The position numbers and the translations under genes are program-made. The notes beneath the pieces are model-generated. The model saw only the letters and a program-made list of their open reading frames with translations, did no database searches and was not told the origin of the DNA. 59,256 nucleotides of DNA, taken from Burkholderiales bacterium (GTDB taxonomy: Bacteria > Pseudomonadota > Gammaproteobacteria > Burkholderiales > Burkholderiaceae_C). The first letter of the stretch is position 1. The number at the start of each line of letters is the position of its first letter. Positions 8,949 through 17,405 of this stretch are shown here, one piece after another. The stretch covers positions 1-59,256 of the forward strand of contig CANFPU010000010.1 of NCBI GenBank assembly GCA_947448955.1, written 5' to 3'.

Positions 8949-9710
8949 TCAGCTGGCGTAGCCAGGATTTTCGCGGTCGAGCTTGCGCAGCAGTGCCGGC
9001 CAAGCCAGGCTGGCGCCACTGGCGCCAGGCGAAACCTTGGCCATGTTGGTGGCGTTGGCGTTGATCGGGCCGGGGCCAATCAGGTTGAGTTCGGCGCCGC
9101 CCGATTGCGCATCGATTTGAATGCGGCAGGAGTTCTCGAAGGTGTACATGTTCAGGAACGCCTCCGGGATGGTCCGACCCACTGTCAGCAGGCCGTGGTT
9201 GCGCAGCATCAGGAAGTTCGAATTGCCGAGGCTGGCTTGCAGGCGCGGCTTCTCGTCCGGGTTGAGCGCAATGCCTTCGTAGTCATGGTAGGCAATCGAG
9301 TTGATGATCAGCGTGGACTGCTGGCTCAAGGGCAACAGCCCGGCCTTTTGCGCGCTCACCCCGACGCCTGCGCGGCTGTGGGTGTGCAGCACGCAGCCCG
9401 CGTCTTCGCGCACCGAGTGGATGCAGCTGTGGATCGTGAAACCCGCTGGGTTGATCGGAAATGCCGACTCGCGCAGCTTGTTGCCTTCGAGGTCGATCAA
9501 CACCAGGCTGGAGGCGGTGATCTCGTCGAACATCAGTCCGTAGGGGTTGATCAGGAAGTGATGCTCCGGTCCCGGAATGCGCGCCGAGATGTGGGTGAAG
9601 ATCAGGTCGCTCCAGCCATAAGCGGCGACCAGACGGTAAGCGGCAGCCAGTTCAACCCGCAGCTGCCATTCCTGAGCGGTGACGACTTCCTTGAGAGAGG
9701 GGATTTTCAT
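8949..9710 (-). CDS. Class II aldolase/adducin family protein
   Basis: This encodes 253 residues from the ATG at 9710; a TTG nine codons upstream is less likely. The fold is that of L-fuculose-phosphate aldolases and adducin heads. Visible motifs are YGWSDLIFTHISAR near residue 35, the zinc-type histidines in CVLHTHSRAG, and LRNHGLLTVG with GRTIPEAF. Members cleave or decarboxylate sugar and keto acids, but many in catabolic clusters have unknown substrates. Its position between enoyl-CoA hydratase and quinone oxidoreductase genes suggests a carbon-carbon lyase or hydratase step in the same pathway. Confidence 0.88.
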   Translation of the reverse strand: MKIPSLKEVVTAQEWQLRVELAAAYRLVAAYGWSDLIFTHISARIPGPEHHFLINPYGLMFDEITASSLVLIDLEGNKLRESAFPINPAGFTIHSCIHSVREDAGCVLHTHSRAGVGVSAQKAGLLPLSQQSTLIINSIAYHDYEGIALNPDEKPRLQASLGNSNFLMLRNHGLLTVGRTIPEAFLNMYTFENSCRIQIDAQSGGAELNLIGPGPINANATNMAKVSPGASGASLAWPALLRKLDRENPGYAS

Positions 9711-9847
9711 AGGGTTCTCTGCGGTTGAAAGCTTCAATGATGGACGGGTTCAGATCGTCGCGCCATTCTGGAATGCCCGACGTCTGGCGAGGGTTTGCAG
9801 CGCGGCGCGCAGCTTTGCACCGATCTGGCCGCCGCAATGCGTTGAAT

Positions 9848-10648
9848 TCAATGCCCGTCGAAGTGCGGCGCCCGCTTTTCGACAAAAGCAGTGGCCGCGC
9901 CCTTGTGATCGTCGGTCTCGAAGGTCCGGATCATGTGGATCGCTTCGGCGTCCAGCACTTGCGACAGCGAGCCGTTCAGCCCGGTGTTGAGGTTGCGCTT
10001 CATGTAGCCGATCGCCACCGTGGGCAATGAGGCCAGCTCGGCGGCCCAGGCGCTGGCGGCTGCGGCCAGTTGCGCAGCGGGCACCGCCCGGTTGACCAGG
10101 CCGATGCGCAGGGCCTCGTCGCCGCGGATCACTTGACCGGTGAAATACATCTCACGGGCTTTCGCCGCGCCGACCAAGTGGTTGAGGAAGTAGCTGCCAC
10201 CGAAATCGCCCGACAGCCCGATTTTGGAGAACGCGGTCGTGAACTTGGCATCGTCGGTGGAGATACGCATGTCACAGGCCAGCGCCAGCGACAAGCCGGC
10301 ACCAGCCGCCGGGCCTGGAATCACCGCCAGCGTCGGCTTGGGCATTTCATGCAACCAGCGACTGACCTCCATGCGTGCGCGCAGGTCGGTGACTTTGTGG
10401 TCGAAGGTCATGGTGACCGGTGCGCCGGCGGCGTTCTTGGCGAAGCCCTTCACGTCGCCGCCCGAGCAGAACGCCTGGCCGGTACCGGTGAGCACCACCA
10501 GCCGCACGGCCGGGTCGGCCGCCAATCGGGGCAGGGCTTCGGCCAGTGCGAGCATCATCTCGCGGCTCAAGGCGTTGCGGGCCTCTGGGCGGTTCATCGT
10601 CAGCGTGGCGATACCGCCGCTGATGGTTTCGAGCAGGTCTTGGGTCAT
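9848..10648 (-). CDS. Enoyl-CoA hydratase/isomerase family protein
   Basis: This is a 266-residue crotonase-fold enzyme. MNRPEARNALSREM at the N-terminus, TGTGQAFCSGGDVKGF (first oxyanion-hole strand), the GPAAGAGLSLALACD helix (second oxyanion-hole) and DAKFTTAFSKIGLSGDFGG (active-site region) are all present. The ATG at 10648 is preceded by GAGGAAGACGAC. It probably hydrates or isomerises an acyl-CoA intermediate of the operon's pathway. The Glu pair of classical hydratases is not fully recognisable (Asp and Gly occupy the second region), so isomerase or lyase activity is possible. Confidence 0.9.
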   Translation of the reverse strand: MTQDLLETISGGIATLTMNRPEARNALSREMMLALAEALPRLAADPAVRLVVLTGTGQAFCSGGDVKGFAKNAAGAPVTMTFDHKVTDLRARMEVSRWLHEMPKPTLAVIPGPAAGAGLSLALACDMRISTDDAKFTTAFSKIGLSGDFGGSYFLNHLVGAAKAREMYFTGQVIRGDEALRIGLVNRAVPAAQLAAAASAWAAELASLPTVAIGYMKRNLNTGLNGSLSQVLDAEAIHMIRTFETDDHKGAATAFVEKRAPHFDGH

Positions 10649-10678
10649 GTCGTCTTCCTCGGTTGGATGGTTTGGACT

Positions 10679-11461
10679 TCAGTTCGGGTGGCTGGCATGG
10701 TTCCACCAAGCCAGGTCGGAATGGGCCCTCAAGTCAAGCTCGAAGGTCCAGGCTGAGCGGTGCTGGTGGGCCAGGTAGTAGTAGGTGTTGGCCACTTCGG
10801 CAGGCAGCAGCAGGCCATCGTTGTCCAGTCCCTTGCGCTCGCGCAGCGCCTGGAAGCGCTCGGGGCCGAGCATCTTGCCCAACGTGTCGGGCGCGTCGAC
10901 CGCGCCGTCAATCACGATGTGCGACACGTGGATGCCCTTGGCCGCGTACTGCGCGTTGAGCGATTGGCACAGCATGCGCCGTCCGCCCATGGCGGCAGCG
11001 TGCGAATGCTGGCCCGCGTTGCCGCGCATCGCGGCAGTGGCCGAGGTGACGAGCAGCGCGCCTTTGCCGCGGGCTTCCATGTAAGGGAACAGCACTTGCG
11101 CCAAGCGGAACAGCCCGAAGGTGGCCATGCGCCAGCCGGTCTCGAAGGCCTTGAGCGTGGTGTTGGCCAGACCCCTGTCGCCGATCTGCGCGCCCAGATT
11201 GAACACGGTCACAGCGATCGGGCCGATGTTGGCCTCGATGTGGGTCACCATTTGCTCGATGCTGCCTTCCTCGACCGCATTGAGGATGAAGCCGGTGGCC
11301 GAGCCGCCCTCGGCTTCGATCTCTGCGACCAGGCGGTCCAGGCCGGACTTGTCGGTGCGACGCGCCAAGCAGGCGTGGTAGCCCTCGCGAGCGAAGCGCT
11401 TGGCCACGTTGCCGCCAATGCCTGCCCCGGCACCGACGATCAGACAGACGGGTTTGTTCAT
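10679..11461 (-). CDS. SDR-like protein with altered catalytic residues
   Basis: This encodes 260 residues from the ATG at 11461. The nucleotide-binding loop VGAGAGIGG (9-17) and NLGAQ (the NAG equivalent) are intact. Where SDRs carry YxxxK, this protein has H154-A-A-A-M158, and the catalytic Ser position is shifted (TSATA at 139-143). The rest of the fold, including VIDGAVDAP, looks well kept and the frame is open, so it is not a decayed gene. It is the first gene of the operon 11461-6789. It may have a changed mechanism or a non-catalytic, acyl-CoA- or nucleotide-binding role. Confidence 0.85.
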   Translation of the reverse strand: MNKPVCLIVGAGAGIGGNVAKRFAREGYHACLARRTDKSGLDRLVAEIEAEGGSATGFILNAVEEGSIEQMVTHIEANIGPIAVTVFNLGAQIGDRGLANTTLKAFETGWRMATFGLFRLAQVLFPYMEARGKGALLVTSATAAMRGNAGQHSHAAAMGGRRMLCQSLNAQYAAKGIHVSHIVIDGAVDAPDTLGKMLGPERFQALRERKGLDNDGLLLPAEVANTYYYLAHQHRSAWTFELDLRAHSDLAWWNHASHPN

Positions 11462-11611
11462 GGTCAGGTTCCGTTCAGAAAGGGTTGCCGACACGGCGGT
11501 CCTGGCCGGGTTGGGCTGGCATCGACGTCATCGTCGCCTCCATCATCGGCGATCAACTCGACGGCCTGCACTCGCGAAGGTGACACCCCGCTCGAATTGC
11601 CCCTGGCCCCT

Positions 11612-11637
11612 GGCCTCGGCAGCCGGCCTCGGCAGCC
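11612..11637. repeat. 13-bp perfect tandem duplication
   Basis: GGCCTCGGCAGCC occurs twice in direct succession (11612-11624 and 11625-11637). It lies in the 229-bp gap between the start of the SDR-like operon and the end of the DUF1254 gene, upstream of the operon and possibly near its promoter. I see no other convincing feature in this gap. Confidence 0.85.
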
Positions 11638-11690
11638 GGGCTGTCGCGCTGAAGGGCCAATCCGAGCCATCGCTTGAGGTTCAAGCGCTT

Positions 11691-13064
11691 TCAATCCAGT
11701 CGCTCGACCGCTGGCATACCCCAGTCGCCCTTGAGCGCCGCCGGCTCGGGCCAATAGAGCCTGGCGTTGAGCAAGAACGGCAGGCCGGAGACCACCGGCA
11801 GCCAGTTCGCCTGCTGGGCCGGGTCGGGCGGGCTGGCCTGCAGCCACAGGTCGAGCGAGCCGTCGGGATTGAAGACCAACGGATCATGGCTGCCCAGCGC
11901 GTGGCGTTTGAGAGGGTTGTCGATCAGGAAATCGTCGGTCCCGTAAGCCGTGACCGACCAGAAGGCCTTGACCGGCGGTAGCGCTCCAGCACGAAAGTGC
12001 AGCCGGTAGCGGTGGCTGCCGTCCAGCGCCCGGCCTTGGTCATCGACACGGGTGTTCGGGTAGAGGGCGTCGGCGGGCAGGTTGGCGCCGAGACCGACCA
12101 TCGCCACCACCGCGCGGATGTTGTAGTGGGTGCCGTAGGCACCCAGCATCGCCGGCGGGGTTGACCAGCCGCGCAGCAAGTCGCGCGGCTGCTTGAGTTC
12201 CTTGGCCACTGTGCGGTCGGCGATCCAGCGGCCCAGGCTGACAGCGCAGCGGTCGAGCAGCCCCCAATGCGGCGCTCGGCCTGGTTGAACGCCCAGGCGC
12301 GCTAGCTTGAGCAGCATTGGCGCATCGGCCGCGGCCGGCGGGTTGGTCAGCATCAGCGCTGCCAAGCGGTCGAAGAAAGCGTCGGTGCCCATCGCCTGCA
12401 TCTGCTGCACGGGCGGCGCGGGCTTGACCGCCGCGCCCCGCCAGGTCGTCTCGGCCGACCCGCCGAGCGGCTTGTTCAGCGGGCGCAACGTGATGCCGTC
12501 CTGCAGCCTGTGCACCAACGGGTAATCGGCGGCGCCTCGGGTCTGGGTGCGGCCGATCAACCAGACGATGTTGGTGGGCGCACGCAGCAGCGTCATGCCT
12601 GCCGGTTGCTCGCCCTGCCAGCCCGGACCAACCAGCAGGAATCGGCCGCCTGCCCTGCCGGTGCTGCGGCTGCCGGGCGCGGCAAAGACATGGGTCCAGC
12701 CGTCGAGAAAGGCCATCACTTCATAGCGCTGGTCGTTGGCCGCCATCTCGAACACCCAGGGCCCTTGCGACATGTCGATGAACGCGGTGGTGTAGAGCGT
12801 GTCGACATTGGGCCGCACCACCTCCTTGAAGCTGGCGTCGGGGAACTGGCGCACCCGGCGCAGCTGATTCTCGGGCCCGACGCTCAGCGCGGCGCTGGCG
12901 CGGGTGACGTCCATGATCACCAGCGGATAGCCATAAAGGTAGGCCTCGGCACCGAGCACGATTTGCTCGGCCTTGGCGTAAAGCAGCGCCGCGACCGAGG
13001 CCAGCAGCAACAGCACCGCGCCGACCCAGCGCTGCCATCTGGCCCGTCGCGACCGCGGGTTCAT
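11691..13064 (-). CDS. DUF1254/DUF1214 domain protein, membrane-anchored
   Basis: This encodes 457 residues from the ATG at 13064, which overlaps the TGA of the upstream gene (ATGA). A positively charged N-terminus and one membrane segment (VGAVLLLLASVAALLYA) precede the DUF1254 domain (EAYLYGYPLVIMDVTR, then RPNVDTLYTTAFIDMS). The DUF1214 domain is C-terminal (FWSVTAYGTDDFLIDNP, then GSLDLWLQA). The domain pair is widespread and exported, and its biochemical role is unproven. Coupling to a formylglycine-generating enzyme and a sulfatase suggests it works on or near the same sulfated substrate. A longer upstream frame is rejected because it lies within the preceding gene. Confidence 0.88.
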   Translation of the reverse strand: MNPRSRRARWQRWVGAVLLLLASVAALLYAKAEQIVLGAEAYLYGYPLVIMDVTRASAALSVGPENQLRRVRQFPDASFKEVVRPNVDTLYTTAFIDMSQGPWVFEMAANDQRYEVMAFLDGWTHVFAAPGSRSTGRAGGRFLLVGPGWQGEQPAGMTLLRAPTNIVWLIGRTQTRGAADYPLVHRLQDGITLRPLNKPLGGSAETTWRGAAVKPAPPVQQMQAMGTDAFFDRLAALMLTNPPAAADAPMLLKLARLGVQPGRAPHWGLLDRCAVSLGRWIADRTVAKELKQPRDLLRGWSTPPAMLGAYGTHYNIRAVVAMVGLGANLPADALYPNTRVDDQGRALDGSHRYRLHFRAGALPPVKAFWSVTAYGTDDFLIDNPLKRHALGSHDPLVFNPDGSLDLWLQASPPDPAQQANWLPVVSGLPFLLNARLYWPEPAALKGDWGMPAVERLD

Positions 13065-14149
13065 GGCTTGGCGGAGCCGGGGGCTGGGCCTGCCGCGTTC
13101 AGCACGGTTCGAAACCCGAGGTGGCTGGCGCCCAGGTCGTCGTCCTGCGGTTGGCGCGACCCCGAGCGGTAGCGGGCACAGTAGTTCGGCGCGCATAGGA
13201 ACGAGCCGCCTTTGATCACGCGCTGGGCGCCTTGGCGCAGTCCGGCCGGCGCCTGATCGGGCGGTGCGGGCTCCGCTGCGGCATGGCGATGGTGGGGCTG
13301 GTAGGCGTCTGCGGTGAGTTCCCAAACGTTGCCGATCATGTCGAACAGGCCGAGCGCGTTCGGTGCGTAACAGCCCACGGGCGCCAGGCCGACGAAGCCG
13401 TCTTCGCCCGAATTTGCCATCGGGAACAGGCCTTGCCAGGTGTTGGCCTGCAGCGGCTGGTCATGGTCTTGTGCGGCCCGCGCTTGGCCGGCCCGGGCCG
13501 CCCATTCCCACTGCGCCTCGCTGGGTAGGCTGTGGCCGCGCCAGCGCGCATAGGCCTGCGCGTCGGCGATCGTCACGGTGACGACCGGGAATGCGCCGCG
13601 GCCGGCGATGCTGGTGTCGGGGCCGCCGGGATGGCGCCAGTTGGCGCCTGGCAGGTAGCGCCACCATTGATCGGGTGCGCCGGCGCCGGTCACCGCCTTG
13701 GGCATCACGAACACCACTGCCCCGGGCTGGCGCAACTCGGCCGTCAAGCCGGGGTGGCGATCAGCATCGACCGGCCGCTCGGCCACCGTGACATAGCCGG
13801 TGGCGGCGACGAAAGCGGCGAACTCGTCGTTGCTGACCTCGGTGCGATCCATCCAGAAGCCCGACACACGGGTCTGGCGCAGCGGCAACTCTTCAGGGTT
13901 GAGACCGTCACCGAGTTCGAAGCTGCCACCGGGAACCCAGACCATGCCCGGATGCGGCGCTGTTTTGGGCTGGACCGGCAGGGCGCATTGCAAGCGCTCC
14001 GTCGGCGCGGCGCTGCGTCCTGGAAGCCCATACCAAGCCGCGCCAGCCAGCAGCATCGCGAACATCAACACCAACGCCCACGCCCACCATCGCTTCGAAT
14101 GCCAGGCCTGCGTGAAAGCGGACAGGCCGCGATCGAGCCGTGTCGCCAC
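13061..14149 (-). CDS. Formylglycine-generating enzyme, membrane-anchored (sulfatase activator)
   Basis: This encodes 362 residues from a GTG at 14149, two bases after the sulfatase stop; the frame is open further, but that part lies inside the sulfatase gene. One membrane segment (WWAWALVLMFAMLLAGAAWYGL) follows basic residues, placing the catalytic domain outside the cytoplasm. The FGE-sulfatase domain begins at MVWVPGGSFELG and ends with the active-site block GGSFLCAPNYCARYRSGSRQ, where C319 and C324 match the copper-binding cysteine pair of true formylglycine-generating enzymes, followed by LGASHLGFR. It probably oxidises the active-site Cys of the adjacent sulfatases. PvdO-like relatives lack this Cys pair, which favours the FGE call. 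Confidence 0.88.
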   Translation of the reverse strand: MATRLDRGLSAFTQAWHSKRWWAWALVLMFAMLLAGAAWYGLPGRSAAPTERLQCALPVQPKTAPHPGMVWVPGGSFELGDGLNPEELPLRQTRVSGFWMDRTEVSNDEFAAFVAATGYVTVAERPVDADRHPGLTAELRQPGAVVFVMPKAVTGAGAPDQWWRYLPGANWRHPGGPDTSIAGRGAFPVVTVTIADAQAYARWRGHSLPSEAQWEWAARAGQARAAQDHDQPLQANTWQGLFPMANSGEDGFVGLAPVGCYAPNALGLFDMIGNVWELTADAYQPHHRHAAAEPAPPDQAPAGLRQGAQRVIKGGSFLCAPNYCARYRSGSRQPQDDDLGASHLGFRTVLNAAGPAPGSAKP

Positions 14150-14151
14150 GC

Positions 14152-15816
14152 TCAGTTGGCCCAGTACGTGAACTCGTCGCTGGCGGCTTGTGGCTGGTCC
14201 AGCGTCTTGTCGATCAGCACCGGTATTTCGATGAACGAGGGCCACAGCGGCGGTGGCATGCCGGCATGGTGGGTCGCGAGCAAGGCCTTCAGCTGGGCCA
14301 GTTTTTGCGGCTGCAGCGAAGCCAAGTTGCGCTGCTCGGTCGGGTCTTCGCCGAGATTGAACAGCCAGTCCTTTTTAGGCCTTTCGGAGACGATCAGTTT
14401 CCAGCCCTGGTCCTGTACCGTGCGGTAGGGGCCGTCGCGCCAGTACAGCGAACGTGGCGGCTGCGCCGTGCCGCCCGGCGCCAGGAAGGGCAGCAGGTTG
14501 ACGCCGTCGATCACCCGGTCGGTTGGCAGGCTGGCGCCCGCCGCCGCCGCCACGGTGGGCAGGATGTCGATGTTGGACACCGGCGCGGCGTATTGCGTGC
14601 CGGCCGGGATGCGGCCGGGCCATTTGGCGACATAAGGCACGCGCAGTCCGCCTTCGAACAGCGTGAGCTTCCAGCCGCGATAAGGCTTGTTGACATCCGG
14701 GAGGCCGATGTAGCCGGGGGCACCGTTGTCGCTGGTGAAGATCACGATCGTGTTGCTGTCGAGCCCCTCGTCCCGCAGTGCCTGCAGCACCCGACCCACG
14801 CTGCGGTCGACCGATCGCACCATCGCCGCATAGACCCGACGCCGGTGGTCGGGGATGTTGGCCAGCGCGTCGTAGTCGGCCTTGCTGGCCTGCAGCGGCG
14901 TGTGAACGCCCCAATGCGCCAAGTACATGAAGAAAGGCCGGTGCTTGTTGCGCTGAATCGCTGTGACCGCCTCGTCGGTGAAATAGTCGGTCAGGTACTT
15001 GGCGGGCTCGAACCACTTGCCGGCGTTGTAGCTGACGCCGTAGCGCATGTTGGGCCACAGGAATTGGTCGATCGGGTCGAAGTCCTGTTTGGAATTGACC
15101 ACGCGCGGGTCTTTTTCGGGCAGGTACAGCCCGCTCTCCATGAACAGGCTCTCGTCGAAGCCCTGGTTGTTGGGCCGCATCTCGGGGGTGCTGCCGAGGT
15201 GCCACTTGCCGATGTGGATGTTGTGGTAACCCCGTCCCTTGAGCAGTTCGGCCAACGTGCGCTCGGATGCAGGCATCCCCAGCTCGTTGAATTCCTTGGC
15301 CTGGCTGGCTTTGGTCTGGTCGATGATGGTCGGGTGGAGCAGCTTGGGATGGGCGTACATCGAGCCCGCCACGCGGGCCAGCGAGCCGGGCGTCGGGGTG
15401 AATTCGACGCCGAATCGCCAGGGGTAGCGGCCCGTCATCAGCGCAGCGCGCGAAACGGTGCACACCGCACTGCCGGCGTAGCCCTGGTCGAATCTCACGC
15501 CGTCGCGGGCGATCGAATCGATCGCCGGTGTCGGCACGCCTTCGGCCTGGTGGCCGCCGCCATGGGTCGAGACATCGTTGATGCCCAGGTCATCGGCCAG
15601 GATCACGATGATGTTGGGCGGACGTTGCGCCAGCGCTTGCGCTGGCGCCGCCGGCCCGGTTTGCCAGGGCACTGGGCGGTTGGCCGCACGGGGGTGGACG
15701 ATGTCGGTGTACCAGCCCAGCGAGTACATCAGCACCTGCAGCCGGTTGACATAGACCAGCGCGGCCACAGCGGCAAGCGCGAGTGCGCTGATCAGCAAGG
15801 ACTTGCGAAGTTTCAT
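14152..15816 (-). CDS. Sulfatase with unusual CTVSR activation motif
   Basis: This is a 554-residue sulfatase. An uncleaved-looking N-terminal hydrophobic segment (LLISALALAAVAALVYV) is followed by PNIIVILADDLGINDVSTHGG. The activation site reads C119-T-V-S-R followed by AALMTGRYPW; the usual consensus has Pro or Ala at the third position. HIGKWHLGSTPEMRPNNQGFD and FTSDNGAPGY supply the other metal and substrate residues. The formylglycine-generating enzyme follows 2 bp after its stop, so activator and substrate are co-expressed. It is periplasmic and probably membrane-tethered. The sulfate ester it cleaves is unknown. Confidence 0.92.
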   Translation of the reverse strand: MKLRKSLLISALALAAVAALVYVNRLQVLMYSLGWYTDIVHPRAANRPVPWQTGPAAPAQALAQRPPNIIVILADDLGINDVSTHGGGHQAEGVPTPAIDSIARDGVRFDQGYAGSAVCTVSRAALMTGRYPWRFGVEFTPTPGSLARVAGSMYAHPKLLHPTIIDQTKASQAKEFNELGMPASERTLAELLKGRGYHNIHIGKWHLGSTPEMRPNNQGFDESLFMESGLYLPEKDPRVVNSKQDFDPIDQFLWPNMRYGVSYNAGKWFEPAKYLTDYFTDEAVTAIQRNKHRPFFMYLAHWGVHTPLQASKADYDALANIPDHRRRVYAAMVRSVDRSVGRVLQALRDEGLDSNTIVIFTSDNGAPGYIGLPDVNKPYRGWKLTLFEGGLRVPYVAKWPGRIPAGTQYAAPVSNIDILPTVAAAAGASLPTDRVIDGVNLLPFLAPGGTAQPPRSLYWRDGPYRTVQDQGWKLIVSERPKKDWLFNLGEDPTEQRNLASLQPQKLAQLKALLATHHAGMPPPLWPSFIEIPVLIDKTLDQPQAASDEFTYWAN

Positions 15817-15871
15817 TGGTGATCTAGGCGCTGTGGGTCGGTTTCGGCTGGTGGTGGGTTTGGACCGGTAT

Positions 15872-15907
15872 CTGCTCGGCCAATTGCTCGGGCACCTGCT
15901 CGGGCAT
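15872..15907. repeat. 12-bp imperfect tandem repeat, 3 units
   Basis: Units starting TGCTCGG lie at 15872-15883, 15884-15895 and 15896-15907, directly abutting the stop codon of the PF10118 gene and upstream of the sulfatase start. A small minus-strand frame through it would read as PEQ repeats, but nothing else supports it as a gene. Confidence 0.8.
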
Positions 15908-16827
15908 CAGCTCGCGGCCCCGACCACCGAAAATTGCGCGGCATTGTCTTTCAGCCATTGCTGCGATAGCGACGCGTCGTGCTGGCGGGGATGGAAGTCT
16001 CGCGCCAGGTAGTCGCGCCACAGGCCGACATTGGCTCGGATCACGCCGTCACGGGCCAGCAGCAGCTTGGCCCCACTGCGCCAGGTCGACCAGCGCCAGA
16101 AGCTGCCGTCTTGCCACAAATTGCTCAAGGTCTGGCGCAGCACGTCGGCCAGGAAGACCACCGTGACATAGCGGAACACGCGCAGCCGCCAGACGTGATG
16201 GGCGCTGATGGCTTGGTAGAGGTCGAAGGCCGTGCTGCGATGCTCGGACTCCTCGGCACTGTGCCACTGCCACATGGTTTGCAGCCGGGGCTCCGCGCCG
16301 GCCAGTGCCTCGGGGTGGCGCAGCAACCAGTCGGCGAAGATTGCGGTGAAATGCTCGGTGGCCGCGGTGGCGGCCACGTGCATCCGAACGTCGCGGTGGG
16401 CGTTCGCGGCGATGCGCTTCAGCGCCCGTCGTTCGATGGTGTTGCGCAAGCCCTGCTGAGCCAGATGGTTGTTGAACAGCGCATGGATGCGCCGATGCGT
16501 GGCCTCCTGGCCGACAAAGCCAGCGACCTCGGCCTTGAAACGCCCGCGTTCGGTCTCGGGCAAGAACTTCAGGCCATTGCGCACCGAGTCCATGAAATAT
16601 TGCTCGCCGACCGGAAAGCTCATCGACAGCGCGTTGAAAAACGCCGATCTAAACGCATCGCCACCATTCCAGTGCTTCGCCACCGGCGCACCGAGGTCGA
16701 TCAGCAATCGGCGCACCACGAGTTCACTCACCGAAAATTCCTTCAAGCATCGTTTGACAAGCCGCCGAAGTGGTCGCCTCCGGCGCCGCGGCACCCATTG
16801 AGCGCGGTCGATGATTCTGGTCGGCAA
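15907..16827 (-). CDS. Predicted metal-dependent hydrolase (PF10118 family)
   Basis: This is a 306-residue soluble all-helical protein of the poorly characterised PF10118 family. Metal-type residues are visible in three places: GQEATHRRIH, AATEHFTAIFADWLL and HSAEESEHRSTAFDLYQ. These Glu-x-x-His patterns resemble those of ferritin-like di-iron proteins. FFNALSMSFPVGEQYF is a recognisable family block. The N-terminus is strongly basic. It lies 90 bp upstream of the sulfatase on the same strand and is likely co-transcribed. The reaction is unknown. Confidence 0.8.
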   Translation of the reverse strand: MPTRIIDRAQWVPRRRRRPLRRLVKRCLKEFSVSELVVRRLLIDLGAPVAKHWNGGDAFRSAFFNALSMSFPVGEQYFMDSVRNGLKFLPETERGRFKAEVAGFVGQEATHRRIHALFNNHLAQQGLRNTIERRALKRIAANAHRDVRMHVAATAATEHFTAIFADWLLRHPEALAGAEPRLQTMWQWHSAEESEHRSTAFDLYQAISAHHVWRLRVFRYVTVVFLADVLRQTLSNLWQDGSFWRWSTWRSGAKLLLARDGVIRANVGLWRDYLARDFHPRQHDASLSQQWLKDNAAQFSVVGAAS

Positions 16828-17000
16828 GGCGGCGCCCGGGCAGTCGTCTGGGTTACAGCGTCAGCGGCGACCAGCCCTTCAATACATTAGTGTACGGTTT
16901 GTCTTCGATCAGGCGATTGCGTATCTACCCGTGGATGGAGACCGCCTTCGGCATGCGGCTGCGCAAGACTGACGGTCCGGTGCCGACCCAGAATGAAGCG

Positions 17001-17348
17001 ATGAAGCGCCTCACTCTGATATTGGTTTTCGTCTGTGCTGGTGCTTTGGCCCAGACTGGTTTGCCGGGGATCGCGCCTTCGGCGCCGCGTCCTGCCAAAC
17101 CGGCGCCACGGCTAATGACACCCGCCGAGACGCGCGACAGTGCCGCCGCGCCCGGGCAGTTGCGCCCCGAACGCCCGGTCTTGCCGCAGGTCAGCATCCC
17201 GCTGGGCAAGATGCCGCCTCGGCCGGCGGCACGCGCTGGGTCCGCATCGACCGGTGCCGTCCACGACGCCACGGCACGCTGCATGGCCCTTGAAAGCGAG
17301 CCTGAGCGCGCCAAATGCCTTACCCGCACAGGCCGCGAGCCGCGCTGA
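17001..17348 (+). CDS. Small exported protein of unknown function
   Basis: This encodes 115 residues from the ATG at 17001. A clear Sec signal peptide (LTLILVFVCAGALAQ) is followed by a Pro/Ala-rich, low-complexity mature part and two Cys near the C-terminus (ATARCMAL, RAKCLTR) spaced for a disulfide. No family was recognised. A start at 16890 is in frame but would hide the signal peptide. It is divergent from the PF10118 gene. Confidence 0.6.
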   Translation: MKRLTLILVFVCAGALAQTGLPGIAPSAPRPAKPAPRLMTPAETRDSAAAPGQLRPERPVLPQVSIPLGKMPPRPAARAGSASTGAVHDATARCMALESEPERAKCLTRTGREPR

Positions 17349-17405
17349 TCGCTTGAATTCCTGCCGCCAGCCGGCCTGGCGTGCGATGCTGCAGGTCTGA
17401 CAACG

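Noticed and set aside
14140-15822. 560-codon open frame on the plus strand opposite the second sulfatase
   Set aside because: It is the antisense shadow of a well-supported sulfatase gene; its protein is rich in Arg, Val and Gln without family motifs, as expected in high-GC DNA.
15824-16021. Small minus-strand frame with PEQ repeats
   Set aside because: It overlaps the end of the PF10118 gene in another frame, and the repeats come from the 12-bp DNA repeat; no independent support.
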